Positions 9,548 through 18,380 are shown, counted from the stretch's first letter. The stretch: 64,000 bases of DNA from Siccirubricoccus sp. G192 (GCF_019084075.1 NZ_JAHREN010000001.1:3507501-3571500); one strand, 5' to 3'. The notes: generated from the letters alone by a model not told the origin. A program made the numbers and translations.

Positions 9548-9586
9548 TTTCGAGAGGCTGACGAAATGAAACTCGACCTCTCGAAA
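9548..9586. repeat. Perfect 10-bp inverted repeat in the flp leader
   Basis: TTTCGAGAGG at 9548-9557 is exactly complementary to CCTCTCGAAA at 9577-9586, with a 19-base loop. It ends about 60 bases before the flp start codon, probably inside the transcribed leader. It could be a dyad operator or an mRNA stem that stabilises the highly expressed pilin message. No T tract follows, so it is not an intrinsic terminator. Confidence 0.6.
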
Positions 9587-9645
9587 AGCGGAGCATGCGA
9601 GGGTCGCGTGTCTCCGGCTCGGACAGGCAGGAAAAGGGAACTCAC

Positions 9646-9813
9646 ATGACCGCATTGATCGTTGCCGTGACCAAGCAGGCCCTTGCCGATCGCAAGGGCG
9701 TCACCGCCCTGGAATACGCGCTGATCGCTTCCGCCGTCGCGGCCGGCGTGCTCGTGGCGTTTACTGGCCTCGCCACCAAGATTACCAACATCCTTGGTAC
9801 TGTTCTTCCGTAA
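9646..9813 (+). CDS. flp: Flp/Fap-type pilin
   Basis: The major pilin subunit precursor, 55 residues. A short basic leader ends in DRKG. Processing between that Gly and VTALEYALIAS would give a mature pilin of about 37 residues with Glu at position 5 and the conserved Tyr next to it. The mature part is a single hydrophobic helix ending NILGTVLP. ATG 9646 has AAGGGA upstream; a longer reading from 9595 lacks family support. The gene is followed by its own terminator. That is usual for pilin genes needed in large excess over the assembly proteins. TadV should process it and the CpaF-TadB-TadC machine should polymerise it. Confidence 0.93.
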   Translation: MTALIVAVTKQALADRKGVTALEYALIASAVAAGVLVAFTGLATKITNILGTVLP

Positions 9814-9837
9814 TGCCAATCACGTAAGCCACGACAA

Positions 9838-9878
9838 GATGGCAGAGCCAGCGCGGACTGGTTCTGCCATCTCTTTTC
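9838..9878 (+). terminator. Intrinsic terminator after flp
   Basis: The arms GATGGCAGAGCCAG (9838-9851) and CTGGTTCTGCCATC (9858-9871) pair over 14 bases with one G-U. The loop has six bases and TCTTTTC follows directly. This is a strong rho-independent terminator placed 25 bases after the flp stop. Partial read-through would lower expression of tadV-tadD relative to pilin. Confidence 0.88.
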
Positions 9879-9941
9879 GTTACAAACGGACGTTCGGCGC
9901 CAAAAGGAACCATAGCCATTCTGCTCGGCGACTGCATCCTC

Positions 9942-10424
9942 TTGCCGGTTACCCTGCTGCTCCTTGCTGCTTGGCGGGATATCGCAACCCGCACCATCCC
10001 GGACAGCGTCAGCCTCGCTCTGGCGAGTTTTGGCCTCGGCCTCCGTGCCAGCGAAGGCACCACGGCCCTCGCAGCCTCCGCAGCGATCGCGGCGCTGCTG
10101 TTCCTCGGCCTCGTCCTGCTGCATGCGCGCGGCGCCCTCGGCGGTGGCGACGTGAAGCTGGCCTCGGCCATAGCCCTCGGCCTGCCGCCGCTCGCGACCT
10201 TCGACTTCCTGCTGGCCACCGCGCTTTCCGGCGGCGTGCTTGCCCTGCTCTACCTGGTGCTCCGGCATTTGCCGGCCCCGGTCCCAGCACGCCCCACGAC
10301 ATCCTTGCCCCGCCGGGTCCTGGCCGCGGAACGCTGGCGGATCCACCGGCGCGGGCCTCTGCCCTATGCCGTCGCCATCGCCGCCGGCGGCATCCTGACC
10401 CTCATCGCACCCCTCGGAGGCTGA
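9942..10424 (+). CDS. tadV: Prepilin peptidase TadV/CpaA (A24 family), non-ATG start
   Basis: An inner-membrane aspartic protease that cleaves the leader of Flp and the TadE-type pseudopilins. About 160 residues are visible. The first catalytic Asp is in AWRDIATRTIPD and the second in the GGGDVKLASA motif; hydrophobic segments fill the rest. No ATG opens the frame. TTG 9942 is the first conventional start but would cut into TM1 and has no ribosome-binding site. AAGGAAC at 9904-9909 precedes in-frame ATA 9912, ATT 9918 and CTG 9921, giving an N-terminus such as ILLGDCILLPVTLLLLAAW. The true start is probably one of these. Confidence 0.82.
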   Translation: MPVTLLLLAAWRDIATRTIPDSVSLALASFGLGLRASEGTTALAASAAIAALLFLGLVLLHARGALGGGDVKLASAIALGLPPLATFDFLLATALSGGVLALLYLVLRHLPAPVPARPTTSLPRRVLAAERWRIHRRGPLPYAVAIAAGGILTLIAPLGG

Positions 10425-10427
10425 CGC

Positions 10428-11309
10428 GTGCTCCTTCGCGTAGCGCTCGCCTTATGTCTTCTGCTGGCGGCCGGCGGCTTCGGCACCGTCGCGCTCATCG
10501 CCTCGCGCCCCGCGTCCGACCCTGTCCTGGCCGCACCCGCGCCCCCGCCGCCCGTCCAGGCCGCGCTGCTGGTGGCAGCGCGGTCGCTGCCGGCCGGAAC
10601 CCTCGTCAAGGACGAGGATTTCGCGCTGCGCCTGGTCGCGCCGGAGGCGGTGCCCGAAGGCGCCCTGGTGCAATCCGAGGAGGTCCGGGCCGAATTGCGC
10701 GGCGCCCTGCTGCGCCGCTACCTCGAAGCCGGCACCCCGGTGGCCCGCACGGATGTGCTCAGGCCGCGCGACCGCGGCTTCCTTGCCGCCGTCCTGCGCC
10801 CCGGCACCCGCGCCATCGCGGTCGGGGTGGATGCCGTCACCGGCGCCGCCGGGCTGATCTGGCCCGGCGACCAGGTGGACGTGATCCTGACCCAGGAACT
10901 CGATGCCAGCGCCGCGCCCATCGCCCGCCGGGTGGTCGGCGAGACGGTCCTGACCAGCATCCGCGTCATCGCGGTGGACCAGGAATTCACCCAGGGCGCC
11001 ACAGTCGGCGCGGTGGGCGCCGGCGGCAACGGCCAGCGCGCCGTCGCCCGGACCATCACGCTCGAGGTCCTGCCCGAACATGCCGAGCGGGTCGCCGTGG
11101 CCGGGCGCCTCGGCCGCCTCTCCCTGACCATCCGCGCCATGGACCAGGCACCGGAAGGCGCCGCGCCGGATGCGACGGCGTCGGACGCGCTGCCCAGCTC
11201 GGTCTTCGGCTCCGATGTCTCGCCCGCGCTGTCCCGCTCCGGCCCTGCCGTCGGTTCCCGGATACGGGTGATCCAGGGCAATGACCTGCAGGAGGTCGTG
11301 TTCCGGTGA
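10428..11309 (+). CDS. cpaB: Flp pilus assembly protein CpaB/RcpC
   Basis: A periplasmic protein of 293 residues with an N-terminal membrane anchor (about 3-24). A SAF-type beta-clip domain (VAARSLPAGTLVKDEDFALR, about 47-115) and the RcpC/CpaB domain (about 120-240, GTRAIAVGVDAVTGAAGLIW) follow. CpaB members associate with the outer-membrane secretin CpaC. The start is GTG 10428, three bases after the tadV stop. The end overlaps the cpaC start as GTGA, showing a tightly coupled operon. The C-terminal tail near residue 285 is variable. Confidence 0.9.
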   Translation: MLLRVALALCLLLAAGGFGTVALIASRPASDPVLAAPAPPPPVQAALLVAARSLPAGTLVKDEDFALRLVAPEAVPEGALVQSEEVRAELRGALLRRYLEAGTPVARTDVLRPRDRGFLAAVLRPGTRAIAVGVDAVTGAAGLIWPGDQVDVILTQELDASAAPIARRVVGETVLTSIRVIAVDQEFTQGATVGAVGAGGNGQRAVARTITLEVLPEHAERVAVAGRLGRLSLTIRAMDQAPEGAAPDATASDALPSSVFGSDVSPALSRSGPAVGSRIRVIQGNDLQEVVFR

Positions 11310-12821
11310 TACGGCCCCTCGGTCTCCTGCTCCTGCTCGGCACCGCACTCGCCCCCGGTGGCCTCGGCGCGCAGCCGCTGCCCGCCCAGGCGCCCTGGCC
11401 ACGGCAGATGATGCCGGTTACGCCCGGCCCGCTGGTGGCTCAGGCGCAGCCGGCCACGCCCCAAACCGTCATGCTGGAGGCCGGGGGCGGCCGGCTGCTC
11501 TCCCTGCCCGCCCCCGCCTCGACCGTACTGGCCGCCGACCCGAGGGTGGCGCGCGTGCAGCCCGCCTCGCCCACCAGCCTTTTCGTCATCGGCGTCGCCG
11601 CCGGGCGGACCACGGTGCTGGCAACGGCCGAGGACGGCACGGCGGTCGCCGAATACCTCATCACGGTCCGCGGCGGCACGCCGGCGGAGCCGCGCGCCGC
11701 GGCGGCACCCGGGCCGCGCACGGCCTCGGCCGCCGCCGTGCAGGCGGCGATCCGGCAGATCCTACGCGACGCGGGCGGTGTGGTCGTGCGGACCACCCCG
11801 CGCGGGATCGTGGTTTCCGGCACCGTCGCGAATGCGGCCGATGCCCAGCGCGTCGAGGCAATCGCCCGCGGCTTCCTCGGCGAGGACCAGGTGGTGCTGA
11901 ATGAGCTGGAGGTCCTTTCCAGCGTGCAGGTGAATCTGCGGGTCCGGGTGATGGAGATCTCGCGCGACATCACGCGGGAGCTCGGCTTCAACTGGCAGGC
12001 CCTGGCGAATACGGGGGAATTTCGTGCTCGGGCTGCGCAGCGGCGCCTCGGCCGCCACCGTCGCCGGCGCCATCCTCGGCGGCGCGGGCAGCACCCTCAC
12101 GGCGCCCGCGCGCTTCGGCGTCGGCTACCGGACCTCCAGCTTCGACGTCAACGCCATCATCGACGCGCTCGCCCAGGACCGGCTCGCCTCCATCCTGGCC
12201 GAGCCCAATCTCACCGCACAATCCGGCGAGACGGCCAGCTTCCTGGCAGGAGGCGAATTCCCGGTGCCGGTCGCGGCGACGGTGACAGGCCAGGTCACCA
12301 TCCAATTCAGGCAATTCGGCGTCGGCCTCTCCTTCGTGCCGACCGTGCTCGGCCCCGACCGGCTCAATCTGCGCGTCCGGCCGGAGGTGAGCGAACTCTC
12401 GGACAATGGCGCCATCAGCGTGCCGCTCGCCGGCGGCACCATCCGCATCCCCGCCTTGGCAGTCCGCCGGGCCGAGACGACGGTCGAGCTTGGCAGCGGC
12501 CAGAGCTTCGCCATCGCCGGCCTGTTGCAGCGCAATACCTCGCAGGTGACGAACGGAGTCGCCGGGCTCGACGAGATTCCGGTGATCGGCGCGCTGTTCC
12601 GCTCCGACCGGTTCCGCCGCGCCGAGACGGAACTGGTCATCATCGTCACGCCCTACCTGGTGCGGCCGGTTTCCGACCCGCGGCAGCTCAGCGGCCCGAC
12701 CGATGGCTTCCGCCCCGCCACCGACCTCGATCGCGTGCTGCATGCACGCCAGGTCGCCCGCGGGACGCCGCCCCGGCCCCTCCCGGCCGTGCCGCGCGAT
12801 TCCGGCTTCCTTCTGGAATGA
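11306..12821 (+). CDS. cpaC: Type II/IV secretin CpaC/RcpA (apparent frameshift)
   Basis: The outer-membrane channel of the Tad pilus, about 504 residues after correction. A signal peptide (about 1-22) leads into an N-terminal pilus/BON-like region (TVMLEAGGGRLLSLPAPAST and following). The secretin domain includes VEAIARGFLGEDQVVLNELE and LRVRVMEISRDITRELGFNW. The C-terminal half contains NAIIDALAQDRLASILAEPN, GETASFLAGGEFPVP and VTPYLVRP. The frame breaks at five G at 12013-12017. With four G it reads ANTGNFVLGLRSGAS without interruption. The GTG start overlaps the cpaB stop. Confidence 0.87.
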
Positions 12822-12828
12822 GGCCAGC

Positions 12829-13134
12829 ATGTTCCGATCGCTGCGCGTCTGTCTGCCGTCCCTGCCGCTGCTGGCATTGCTCGCCGGCTGCACCCAGGAC
12901 CCCTTCGAGCGGCCGGGCACGGTCCGTGCCCGCGGGGTGAACGACGCCAATCTCCGCGCCATGGTTACCGACCCCGCGCATCTGCAACGCGGGGCCGAGG
13001 CTTTCACCTCCCGCGGCGCGGCCGCAGCGGACCCGGTGGCGCGGCTGCGGCGCGGCGAAAGGCGTGAACTGTCGCCCGGTTCGGGTGGTGGCATGCAGCC
13101 GAGTGCGATGGGAGGACAGGATGCGTCCCGCTGA
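12829..13134 (+). CDS. Short CpaD-like lipoprotein
   Basis: A lipoprotein of 101 residues with signal peptide and lipobox LLALLAGC. The following GVNDANLRAMVTDPAHLQRG resembles the C-terminal conserved block of CpaD (a GxxxxxNLAAMVxDPxDLxRG-like pattern). CpaD is the pilotin-like lipoprotein of Tad secretins. Typical CpaD is about twice as long, so this is either a compact version or a partial homologue. Its place between cpaC and cpaE is exactly where cpaD normally lies. The start at 12829 is 7 bases after the cpaC stop, and its end overlaps the cpaE start. Confidence 0.7.
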   Translation: MFRSLRVCLPSLPLLALLAGCTQDPFERPGTVRARGVNDANLRAMVTDPAHLQRGAEAFTSRGAAAADPVARLRRGERRELSPGSGGGMQPSAMGGQDASR

Positions 13135-14350
13135 CGCCGCCCTGGCGCCGCGCGCGCCGATCCCGACCGAGGCCGGGCCCGACCGGGTCCCGCTGCTGGC
13201 CTTCCTCGCCGATGAGGAAAGCGAGGCGATGTTCCGCGCCGGCCTCGCGGAGCGGCTCGACTCCATCCTGGTGCGCCGCGGCGGGGTGCGCGCCGCAATC
13301 CGGGCGTTGGAACGGGAGCGGACGCCGCGGGTCCTGGTCGTCGATCTCAGCGGCGAGGACAATCCGCTCGGCGCACTGGATGCGCTGGCCCAGGTCTGCG
13401 AGCCCGATGTGACGGTGCTGGCGATCGGCGAGCATGGCGATATCGGCTTCTACCGCGAGATGACGCGCGACCTCGGCATCGCCGAGTACCTCGTGAAGCC
13501 GTTGACCCGCGACAATGTGGCGCGCCTCTTCGGCCCCCGTGTCGCCGGCCTCACCGAGGCGCCCTCGCACCGGGGCGGCCGGGTCGTCGCGGTCTGCGGC
13601 GTCCGCGGCGGCGTCGGTGCGACCACCATCGCGATCAACCTGGCGGTCCATGTGGCCGAGACCACGCGCGGGCATGTCGGGCTCCTCGACCTGCACCTGC
13701 GGGGCGGCAATGTGGCGATGATGCTCGGGCTGCGCTGCTCGGCCGGGCTGCGGGTGGCCCTGGAGGAGCCGGACCGGGTGGATGCGCTGTTCGTGGACCG
13801 CGCCTCAGTGCCGGTCTCGGACCGCCTGCGGCTGCTGGCCGCGGACGAGCCGCCGGAGGCGGAGCTGGCGCCGACGGCGGAGGGGATCACCCGCCTGCTC
13901 GACCTCATGCGCACCCGCTGCAACATCATCGTGGTGGACCTGCCCTATCCGCCCGGCCCGATGGAGCGCCAGGTGCTGGCCCTGGCGCGGCAGCGCATCC
14001 TGGTGCTCGGGCCGGATCTCGCCGGGGTGCGCGACACCATCGCCGCACGCAAGCTGCTGGCCGGGTTGCCGGGCGCGGGGCCGGTGCTCACGGTGCTGAA
14101 CCACGCCGGCGCAAAGGGCACGCTGACCCCGGCGATGATGACCGAAGGGCTTGGCAGCCCGCCCGATGCGGTGGTGCCCGACCTGCCGCGCCACCTGCCG
14201 CGCGCGGCCAATCTCGGGCGGCCGGCGCTGCAGGAATGCGCCGCGCTACGCAAGGCCTTGGCGCCGCTGGCGCAGGAGGTCGGCGGCGCCCGCCCGTCTG
14301 CCGGCAGGTCTTCCTGGCTCGGGCGCCTGCGTGCAGGGCTCCGCCGATGA
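13121..14350 (+). CDS. cpaE: Pilus localisation ATPase CpaE/TadZ
   Basis: A cytoplasmic protein of 409 residues. Residues about 22-135 form an atypical receiver-like domain lacking a clear phospho-acceptor pattern. A ParA/MinD-type ATPase follows with the deviant Walker A CGVRGGVGATTIAINLA, where the usual Lys is replaced by Ala as in many CpaE/TadZ proteins. LLDLHLRGGN and IIVVDLPYPP fill the other nucleotide motifs. TadZ positions the pilus machine at the pole or envelope. ATG 13121 has a perfect GGAGG upstream; the longer reading from 13064 runs through the lipoprotein gene. Its stop overlaps the cpaF ATG (ATGA at 14347-14350). Confidence 0.9.
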   Translation: MRPADAALAPRAPIPTEAGPDRVPLLAFLADEESEAMFRAGLAERLDSILVRRGGVRAAIRALERERTPRVLVVDLSGEDNPLGALDALAQVCEPDVTVLAIGEHGDIGFYREMTRDLGIAEYLVKPLTRDNVARLFGPRVAGLTEAPSHRGGRVVAVCGVRGGVGATTIAINLAVHVAETTRGHVGLLDLHLRGGNVAMMLGLRCSAGLRVALEEPDRVDALFVDRASVPVSDRLRLLAADEPPEAELAPTAEGITRLLDLMRTRCNIIVVDLPYPPGPMERQVLALARQRILVLGPDLAGVRDTIAARKLLAGLPGAGPVLTVLNHAGAKGTLTPAMMTEGLGSPPDAVVPDLPRHLPRAANLGRPALQECAALRKALAPLAQEVGGARPSAGRSSWLGRLRAGLRR

Positions 14351-15706
14351 GGACCTTTGGCCGCCGGACGGAAGGGCCGCGCCAGCCCGAGCAGCCGGCC
14401 TCCCCCGCCTGCCGCGCGCGGAGCCCGAGGTCGCCATCGCGGCGGAGAAGGCGCGGCTGCTCGCCAGGCTTCGGGGCGAGGTCATGGACCGCATCGACCC
14501 GGGCGTCGCCGCCGAACTGGCCCCGGAGGCGCTGCGCGACCAGCTCGAACTGCTCGTGCATGAGGTGGCCGGGCGCGAGCGGCTCGAGCTCACCGCGCGC
14601 GAGCAGGCGCAGCTCGCCGAGGAGCTGACGCAGGACATGGTGGGCTATGGCCCGCTCGACCCCCTGCTGCGCGACGAAAGCGTGACCGACATCATGGTCA
14701 ATGGCCCGGATTGCGTCTTCGTCGAGCGCCGCGGCCTGATCAAGCGCGAGGCCATCCAGTTCCGCAGCGGCCAGCAGCTTGCCAGCATCGCCCAGAAGAT
14801 GGCCGCCCAGGTCGGGCGCCGGGTCGATGAATCGAGCCCGCTGGTCGATTGCCGCCTGCCGGACGGCAGCCGCGTGAATGTGGTCTTCCCGCCGCTTGCG
14901 ATTGACGGCGCCTGCGTCTCGATCCGCAAATTCTCCAAGAAGAAGATCGATTTTCCCGCCATGGTGGCGAATGGCAGCATCTCCGAGGCGATGGCGCGGG
15001 TGCTGGAGATCGCCGGGCGTTGCCGGCTGAACATCATCATCTCGGGTGGCACGGGCTCCGGCAAGACCACGCTGATGAACGCGCTGAGCCGCTGGATCGA
15101 CCATGGCGAGCGGGTCGTCACCATCGAGGACGCGGCGGAGCTGCAATTGCAGCAGCCGCATGTGGTGCGGCTGGAGACCCGCCCGCCGAACCTGGAAGGG
15201 CGCGGCGAGATCACCCAGCGCGACCTGCTGAAGAACGCGCTGCGGATGCGGCCCGACCGCATCATCGTGGGCGAGGTGCGTGGCTCCGAAGCCTTCGACA
15301 TGCTGCAGGCGATGAATACCGGCCATGACGGCTCGATCTGCACGGTGCATGCCAATACGCCGCGGGATGCGCTGACCCGCGTCGAGAACATGGTGCAGAT
15401 GGGCAGCATCTCCCTGCCGCCGCGCGCGGTCCGCATCCAGATCACGAGCGCGGTCGACCTGATCGTGCAGGTGCAGCGGATGCGCGACGGCCAGCGCCGC
15501 GTCACCCATATCTCCGAGGTCTGCGGCATGGAGGGCGAGGTGGTGACGATGAACGACGTCTTCACCTTCGAATACCAGGGCGAGGACGCGAAGGGCCGCA
15601 TCCAGGGCCGCTGGGTCTCGCCCGGAATCCGTCCGGCCTTCAGTGACCGGCTGGAGTATTTCGGCCTGCAGGCAGCCTGGATGGCGGCCCTGGCGGGGGG
15701 GCCTGA
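14347..15706 (+). CDS. cpaF: Pilus assembly ATPase CpaF/TadA (two apparent indels)
   Basis: The secretion-superfamily ATPase that powers pilus assembly, about 453 residues. The motifs are DIMVNGPDCVFVERRG, Walker A SGGTGSGKTTLMNAL, an Asp box TIEDAAELQLQQPH, Walker B DRIIVGEVRGSEA and a His box CTVHANTPRDALTR. Two single-base losses are needed for a normal gene. One C in the five-C run at 14402-14406 joins MRTFGRRTEGPRQPEQPASP to the downstream frame. One G in the run at 15695-15701 yields ALAGGA and a TGA at 15704-15706. Without the second, the frame runs to 16682 across tadB. The ATG lies in the ATGA overlap with cpaE. Confidence 0.88.
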
Positions 15707-15708
15707 GC

Positions 15709-16677
15709 ATGGCAACCGGCACGCTGCTCATCTCCGGCGCCGGCGTCGCCTCGGTCGCCTGCCTTGGCGCCGCCCTGCTGGTCCTGCGCGGCGGCTCGCG
15801 CGTCCGCCGGCTGGAGACCCGGATGCGCGTGGTCACCGGTGGAGGTGGTGCCGCAACGGGCGTGGTGGCGGTGCCGCGCGCCCTCGATATCCGCAGGTCA
15901 TCCGGCGGAACGCCATTCTCGCGGGCGCTGGAGCGGATCGGCCGCTCCCCGCATGTCCCGGCCGACCGGCGGCTGCACTGGCCCCTGGTATTGGCGGCAG
16001 GCATCGTCGCGGCACTGGCCGCGGCCTATTTCGCCGAGACGGTGATCGGCCTCAATGCCAGTCCGGTGGCGGCACTGGTCGCGGGCGTATCCATGGTCCG
16101 CTTCATGTTCCGCTGGGAGATGCTGCGCTGGCGGCAGCAGATCTTCCTTCAGATTCCCGAAGCACTGGGGCTTATTCTCCGAGCCGTCCGCGCCGGCCTG
16201 CCGATGGGCGAGGCGTTGAGCAATGTCGCGCGCGAGCTTGCCTCGCCGAGCCGGGAGGAATTCGCCCGCGTGGTCAGCGAAATCTCGATCGGCAAGCCGG
16301 TGGAAGCTGCGCTGTTCGGCCTCGCGGAGCGCACGGGCCTGACCGAATACTACTTCTTCGCCGTCACCGTCGGGCTGCAGGCCCAGACCGGCGGCAGCCT
16401 GGGCGAGACGCTGGAGAACCTGGCGGAAATGGTCCGCAAGCGCGTCAGCCTGGCCGCCCGCATGAAGGCCATGACCGCCGAGGCGCGCATGTCGGCATCC
16501 ATCATGACCATCCTGCCCTTCGCGGTCGGGGGCATCATCGCAGCGATGAATCCGGGGCATATGAGCCCGCTCTTCACGACGGATTTCGGCTTCAACATGC
16601 TGATGGTCGGGGGGGGGCTGTTGCTGACCGGGCTGCTCATCATCCGCGGGCTGCTGCGCTCCGCGATGCGGGACTGA
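15709..16677 (+). CDS. tadB: Tad inner-membrane platform protein TadB
   Basis: A type II secretion F-domain protein of 322 residues, one half of the inner-membrane platform on which CpaF acts. An N-terminal membrane segment (about 3-27), two hydrophobic segments near 85-125, a cytoplasmic T2SSF domain (FLQIPEALGLILRAVRAGLP and GQ-like QAQTGGSLGETLENLAEMVR) and two C-terminal membrane segments are visible. ATG 15709 starts two bases after the reconstructed cpaF stop; the longer reading from 15643 is out of keeping with the family. The function needs TadC, encoded next. Confidence 0.88.
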   Translation: MATGTLLISGAGVASVACLGAALLVLRGGSRVRRLETRMRVVTGGGGAATGVVAVPRALDIRRSSGGTPFSRALERIGRSPHVPADRRLHWPLVLAAGIVAALAAAYFAETVIGLNASPVAALVAGVSMVRFMFRWEMLRWRQQIFLQIPEALGLILRAVRAGLPMGEALSNVARELASPSREEFARVVSEISIGKPVEAALFGLAERTGLTEYYFFAVTVGLQAQTGGSLGETLENLAEMVRKRVSLAARMKAMTAEARMSASIMTILPFAVGGIIAAMNPGHMSPLFTTDFGFNMLMVGGGLLLTGLLIIRGLLRSAMRD

Positions 16678-16685
16678 GGTGATCC

Positions 16686-17612
16686 ATGGATGCCGAGGCA
16701 GTCATTGCCGCCAGCGCGGCCTGCGCCGTTCTGCTGATCGTGGTGGCGCTTCTCCTCGTTACCGAGGCGCGGCGCGACCGTGACCTCGCGGCGCGGCTGC
16801 GGAGCCTCACGAGGACAGGGGCACCGCCTGCCACGGCGACGGCGACCGGGCGGCGTGCCGCCCTCAGCGTCTTCAGCCGGATCGGCGAGGTCCTGCGCAA
16901 CCGCGCCATCCTGTCCGAACGCGACCTGCTGGATCTGGAGCGGACGGTCGCGGCGGCGGGGTTCAATCCCCGGCGGGCGGTGTCGACCTTCATCGGCATC
17001 AAGGTGACGATGTTCGTCCTGGTGCCCGCCGCCGCCTTCGCCGTTGCCAGCATCGAGGGCGGCGGCAATGAGTTGATAGCGATCGTGATCGGCGCCGTGG
17101 TCGGGCTGATGGGGCCGAATTGGGCGCTCGGCTTCATGCGCCGCTCCTATATGGCGGCGCTGCGCCGCGGCCTGCCCGATGCGATGGACATGATGGTGGT
17201 CTGCGCCGAAGCGGGGCTTGGCCTGGATTCGGCGGTGGCCCGGGTAGCCCGTGAACTGGCCGGCTCGAACCGCGCGGTGGCTGCAGAATTCGCCCTGCTG
17301 GCCTATGAGCTGAAGGTATTGCCGGATCGCCGCCTGGCGCTGACCCGCCTGGCGGAACGCGCGCCGATCGATGCGCTGCAACGCCTGGCCGGGACATTGG
17401 CGCAGACCTTCCGCTTCGGCACCCCGCTGGCGCAGGCGCTGCGCGTCCTGGCCAATGAATCGCGGCAGGAGCGGATGCTGCGGCTGGAGACGAAGGCCGC
17501 GCGGCTGCCGGCCCTGATGGTGCTGCCGCTGATCCTGTTCATCATGCCGTGCCTTTTCATCGTTCTGGTCGGTCCCTCGGTCGTCACACTGTCCGAGCGG
17601 CTTGGGGGTTGA
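16686..17612 (+). CDS. tadC: Tad inner-membrane platform protein TadC
   Basis: The second T2SSF platform protein, 308 residues. An N-terminal membrane helix is followed by two hydrophobic segments at about 100-145. The cytoplasmic F domain (DAMDMMVVCAEAGLGLDSAV, then LAQTFRFGTPLAQALRVLAN) comes next and a C-terminal membrane segment (PALMVLPLILFIMPCLFIVL) ends the protein. It lies 8 bases after tadB and 3 bases before tadD, in one transcriptional unit. The length and order are normal for the family. Confidence 0.9.
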   Translation: MDAEAVIAASAACAVLLIVVALLLVTEARRDRDLAARLRSLTRTGAPPATATATGRRAALSVFSRIGEVLRNRAILSERDLLDLERTVAAAGFNPRRAVSTFIGIKVTMFVLVPAAAFAVASIEGGGNELIAIVIGAVVGLMGPNWALGFMRRSYMAALRRGLPDAMDMMVVCAEAGLGLDSAVARVARELAGSNRAVAAEFALLAYELKVLPDRRLALTRLAERAPIDALQRLAGTLAQTFRFGTPLAQALRVLANESRQERMLRLETKAARLPALMVLPLILFIMPCLFIVLVGPSVVTLSERLGG

Positions 17613-17615
17613 GAC

Positions 17616-18380
17616 ATGAATTGGCGGACAACCAGGCCAGGAGCGCTGCATCTCGGCCTCCTGCTGCTCGTGGGGCTGGCGGGCTGTGCGGGGGGCGGTG
17701 CGCGCGACTCGGATGTCGCGGCACGGCTGCGGGTCGCCTCGGTTGCCGAGGCATCGGGCCAGCCGGAGGTCGCGGTTTCCGTGCTGGCGGCCCTGTCGGC
17801 CGCCTCGCCGGAGAATATCGAGATCCAGACCCGCTATGCCCGGGCCCTGATCCGCGCCGGCAACCTCGCGGAGGCTGAGGCGGCAGCCACGCAGGCGCTG
17901 CGCCGCCGGCCCGGCGACCCCGGGCTGCTCAGCGAACTCGGCCGGCTGCGGCTGTTGGAGGGCAAGGCGGCGCCGGCGCTGGAGGCGTTCCAGGCGGTGC
18001 TTCGCGCCAATCCGCGGGATGTGGCGGCGGCCACGGGACGCGGCGTGGCGCTCGATCTCCTCGGCGAGCACGACCAGGCGCAGGCCGGCTACCGCGCCGC
18101 CCTGCTGGTCGATCCGCAGAACCTGGCGGCATTGAACAACCTGGCGCTTTCGCTGGTCCTGGCGGATCGGCCGCGAGAGGCGATCGCGGTGCTCTCTGGC
18201 CTGGCCCGCCGCTCGGATGCTCCGGAACGGGTCAGGAACAATCTTGCGGTGGCGGAGGCGGCCGCGGCCCAGGCGGAGCCGGGGCGAGCCTCCGCCGAAG
18301 CCCCGCCAGCCGCCCCACCGAGGCTGCCCCAGGATGTTGCAGCCACCGCGCCTCCGGCCCTGGCGAGGGTCACGCCATAG
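17616..18380 (+). CDS. tadD: TPR lipoprotein TadD, 3' end replaced by a transposon end
   Basis: A lipoprotein of 254 residues with lipobox VGLAGC and about five tetratricopeptide repeats between residues 35 and 215, for example ALIRAGNLAEAEAAATQALR and GVALDLLGEHDQAQAGYRAA. TadD proteins help secretin assembly or stability in Tad systems. The last codons and the TAG stop (RVTP, stop) are supplied by the left inverted repeat of a Tn3-family element that begins at 18366. Joining the flanks without the element would extend the frame by about 22 codons to a TGA at 20532-20534. The loss affects only a Pro/Ala-rich tail, so function may be kept. Confidence 0.87.
   Translation: MNWRTTRPGALHLGLLLLVGLAGCAGGGARDSDVAARLRVASVAEASGQPEVAVSVLAALSAASPENIEIQTRYARALIRAGNLAEAEAAATQALRRRPGDPGLLSELGRLRLLEGKAAPALEAFQAVLRANPRDVAAATGRGVALDLLGEHDQAQAGYRAALLVDPQNLAALNNLALSLVLADRPREAIAVLSGLARRSDAPERVRNNLAVAEAAAAQAEPGRASAEAPPAAPPRLPQDVAATAPPALARVTP

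Larger units (their letters stand above)
9272..9645. promoter_or_regulatory. Divergent tadG/flp control region
   Basis: These 374 bases hold no gene and are clearly more AT-rich than the surroundings, as expected for a divergent promoter region. The tadG promoter should lie near 9300-9400. The flp side contains a CtrA-like box at 9507-9521 and TTGACC at 9518-9523 as a candidate -35 element. TATAGG at 9538 is a possible -10, but the 14-base spacing is too short to call with confidence. A perfect 10-bp dyad at 9548-9586 lies in the flp leader. The region should set pilin level relative to the assembly machine. Confidence 0.5.

Noticed and set aside
10009..10609. Minus-strand frames within tadV and cpaB
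   Set aside because: They have no ribosome-binding sites, contain biased residues and lie wholly inside well-supported genes.
14151..16682. A single 843-residue CpaF-TadB fusion frame
   Set aside because: The second half is out of frame with TadB and reads as Arg/Pro-rich nonsense. It arises because one G is missing at 15695-15701; the normal cpaF stop and tadB start lie right there.
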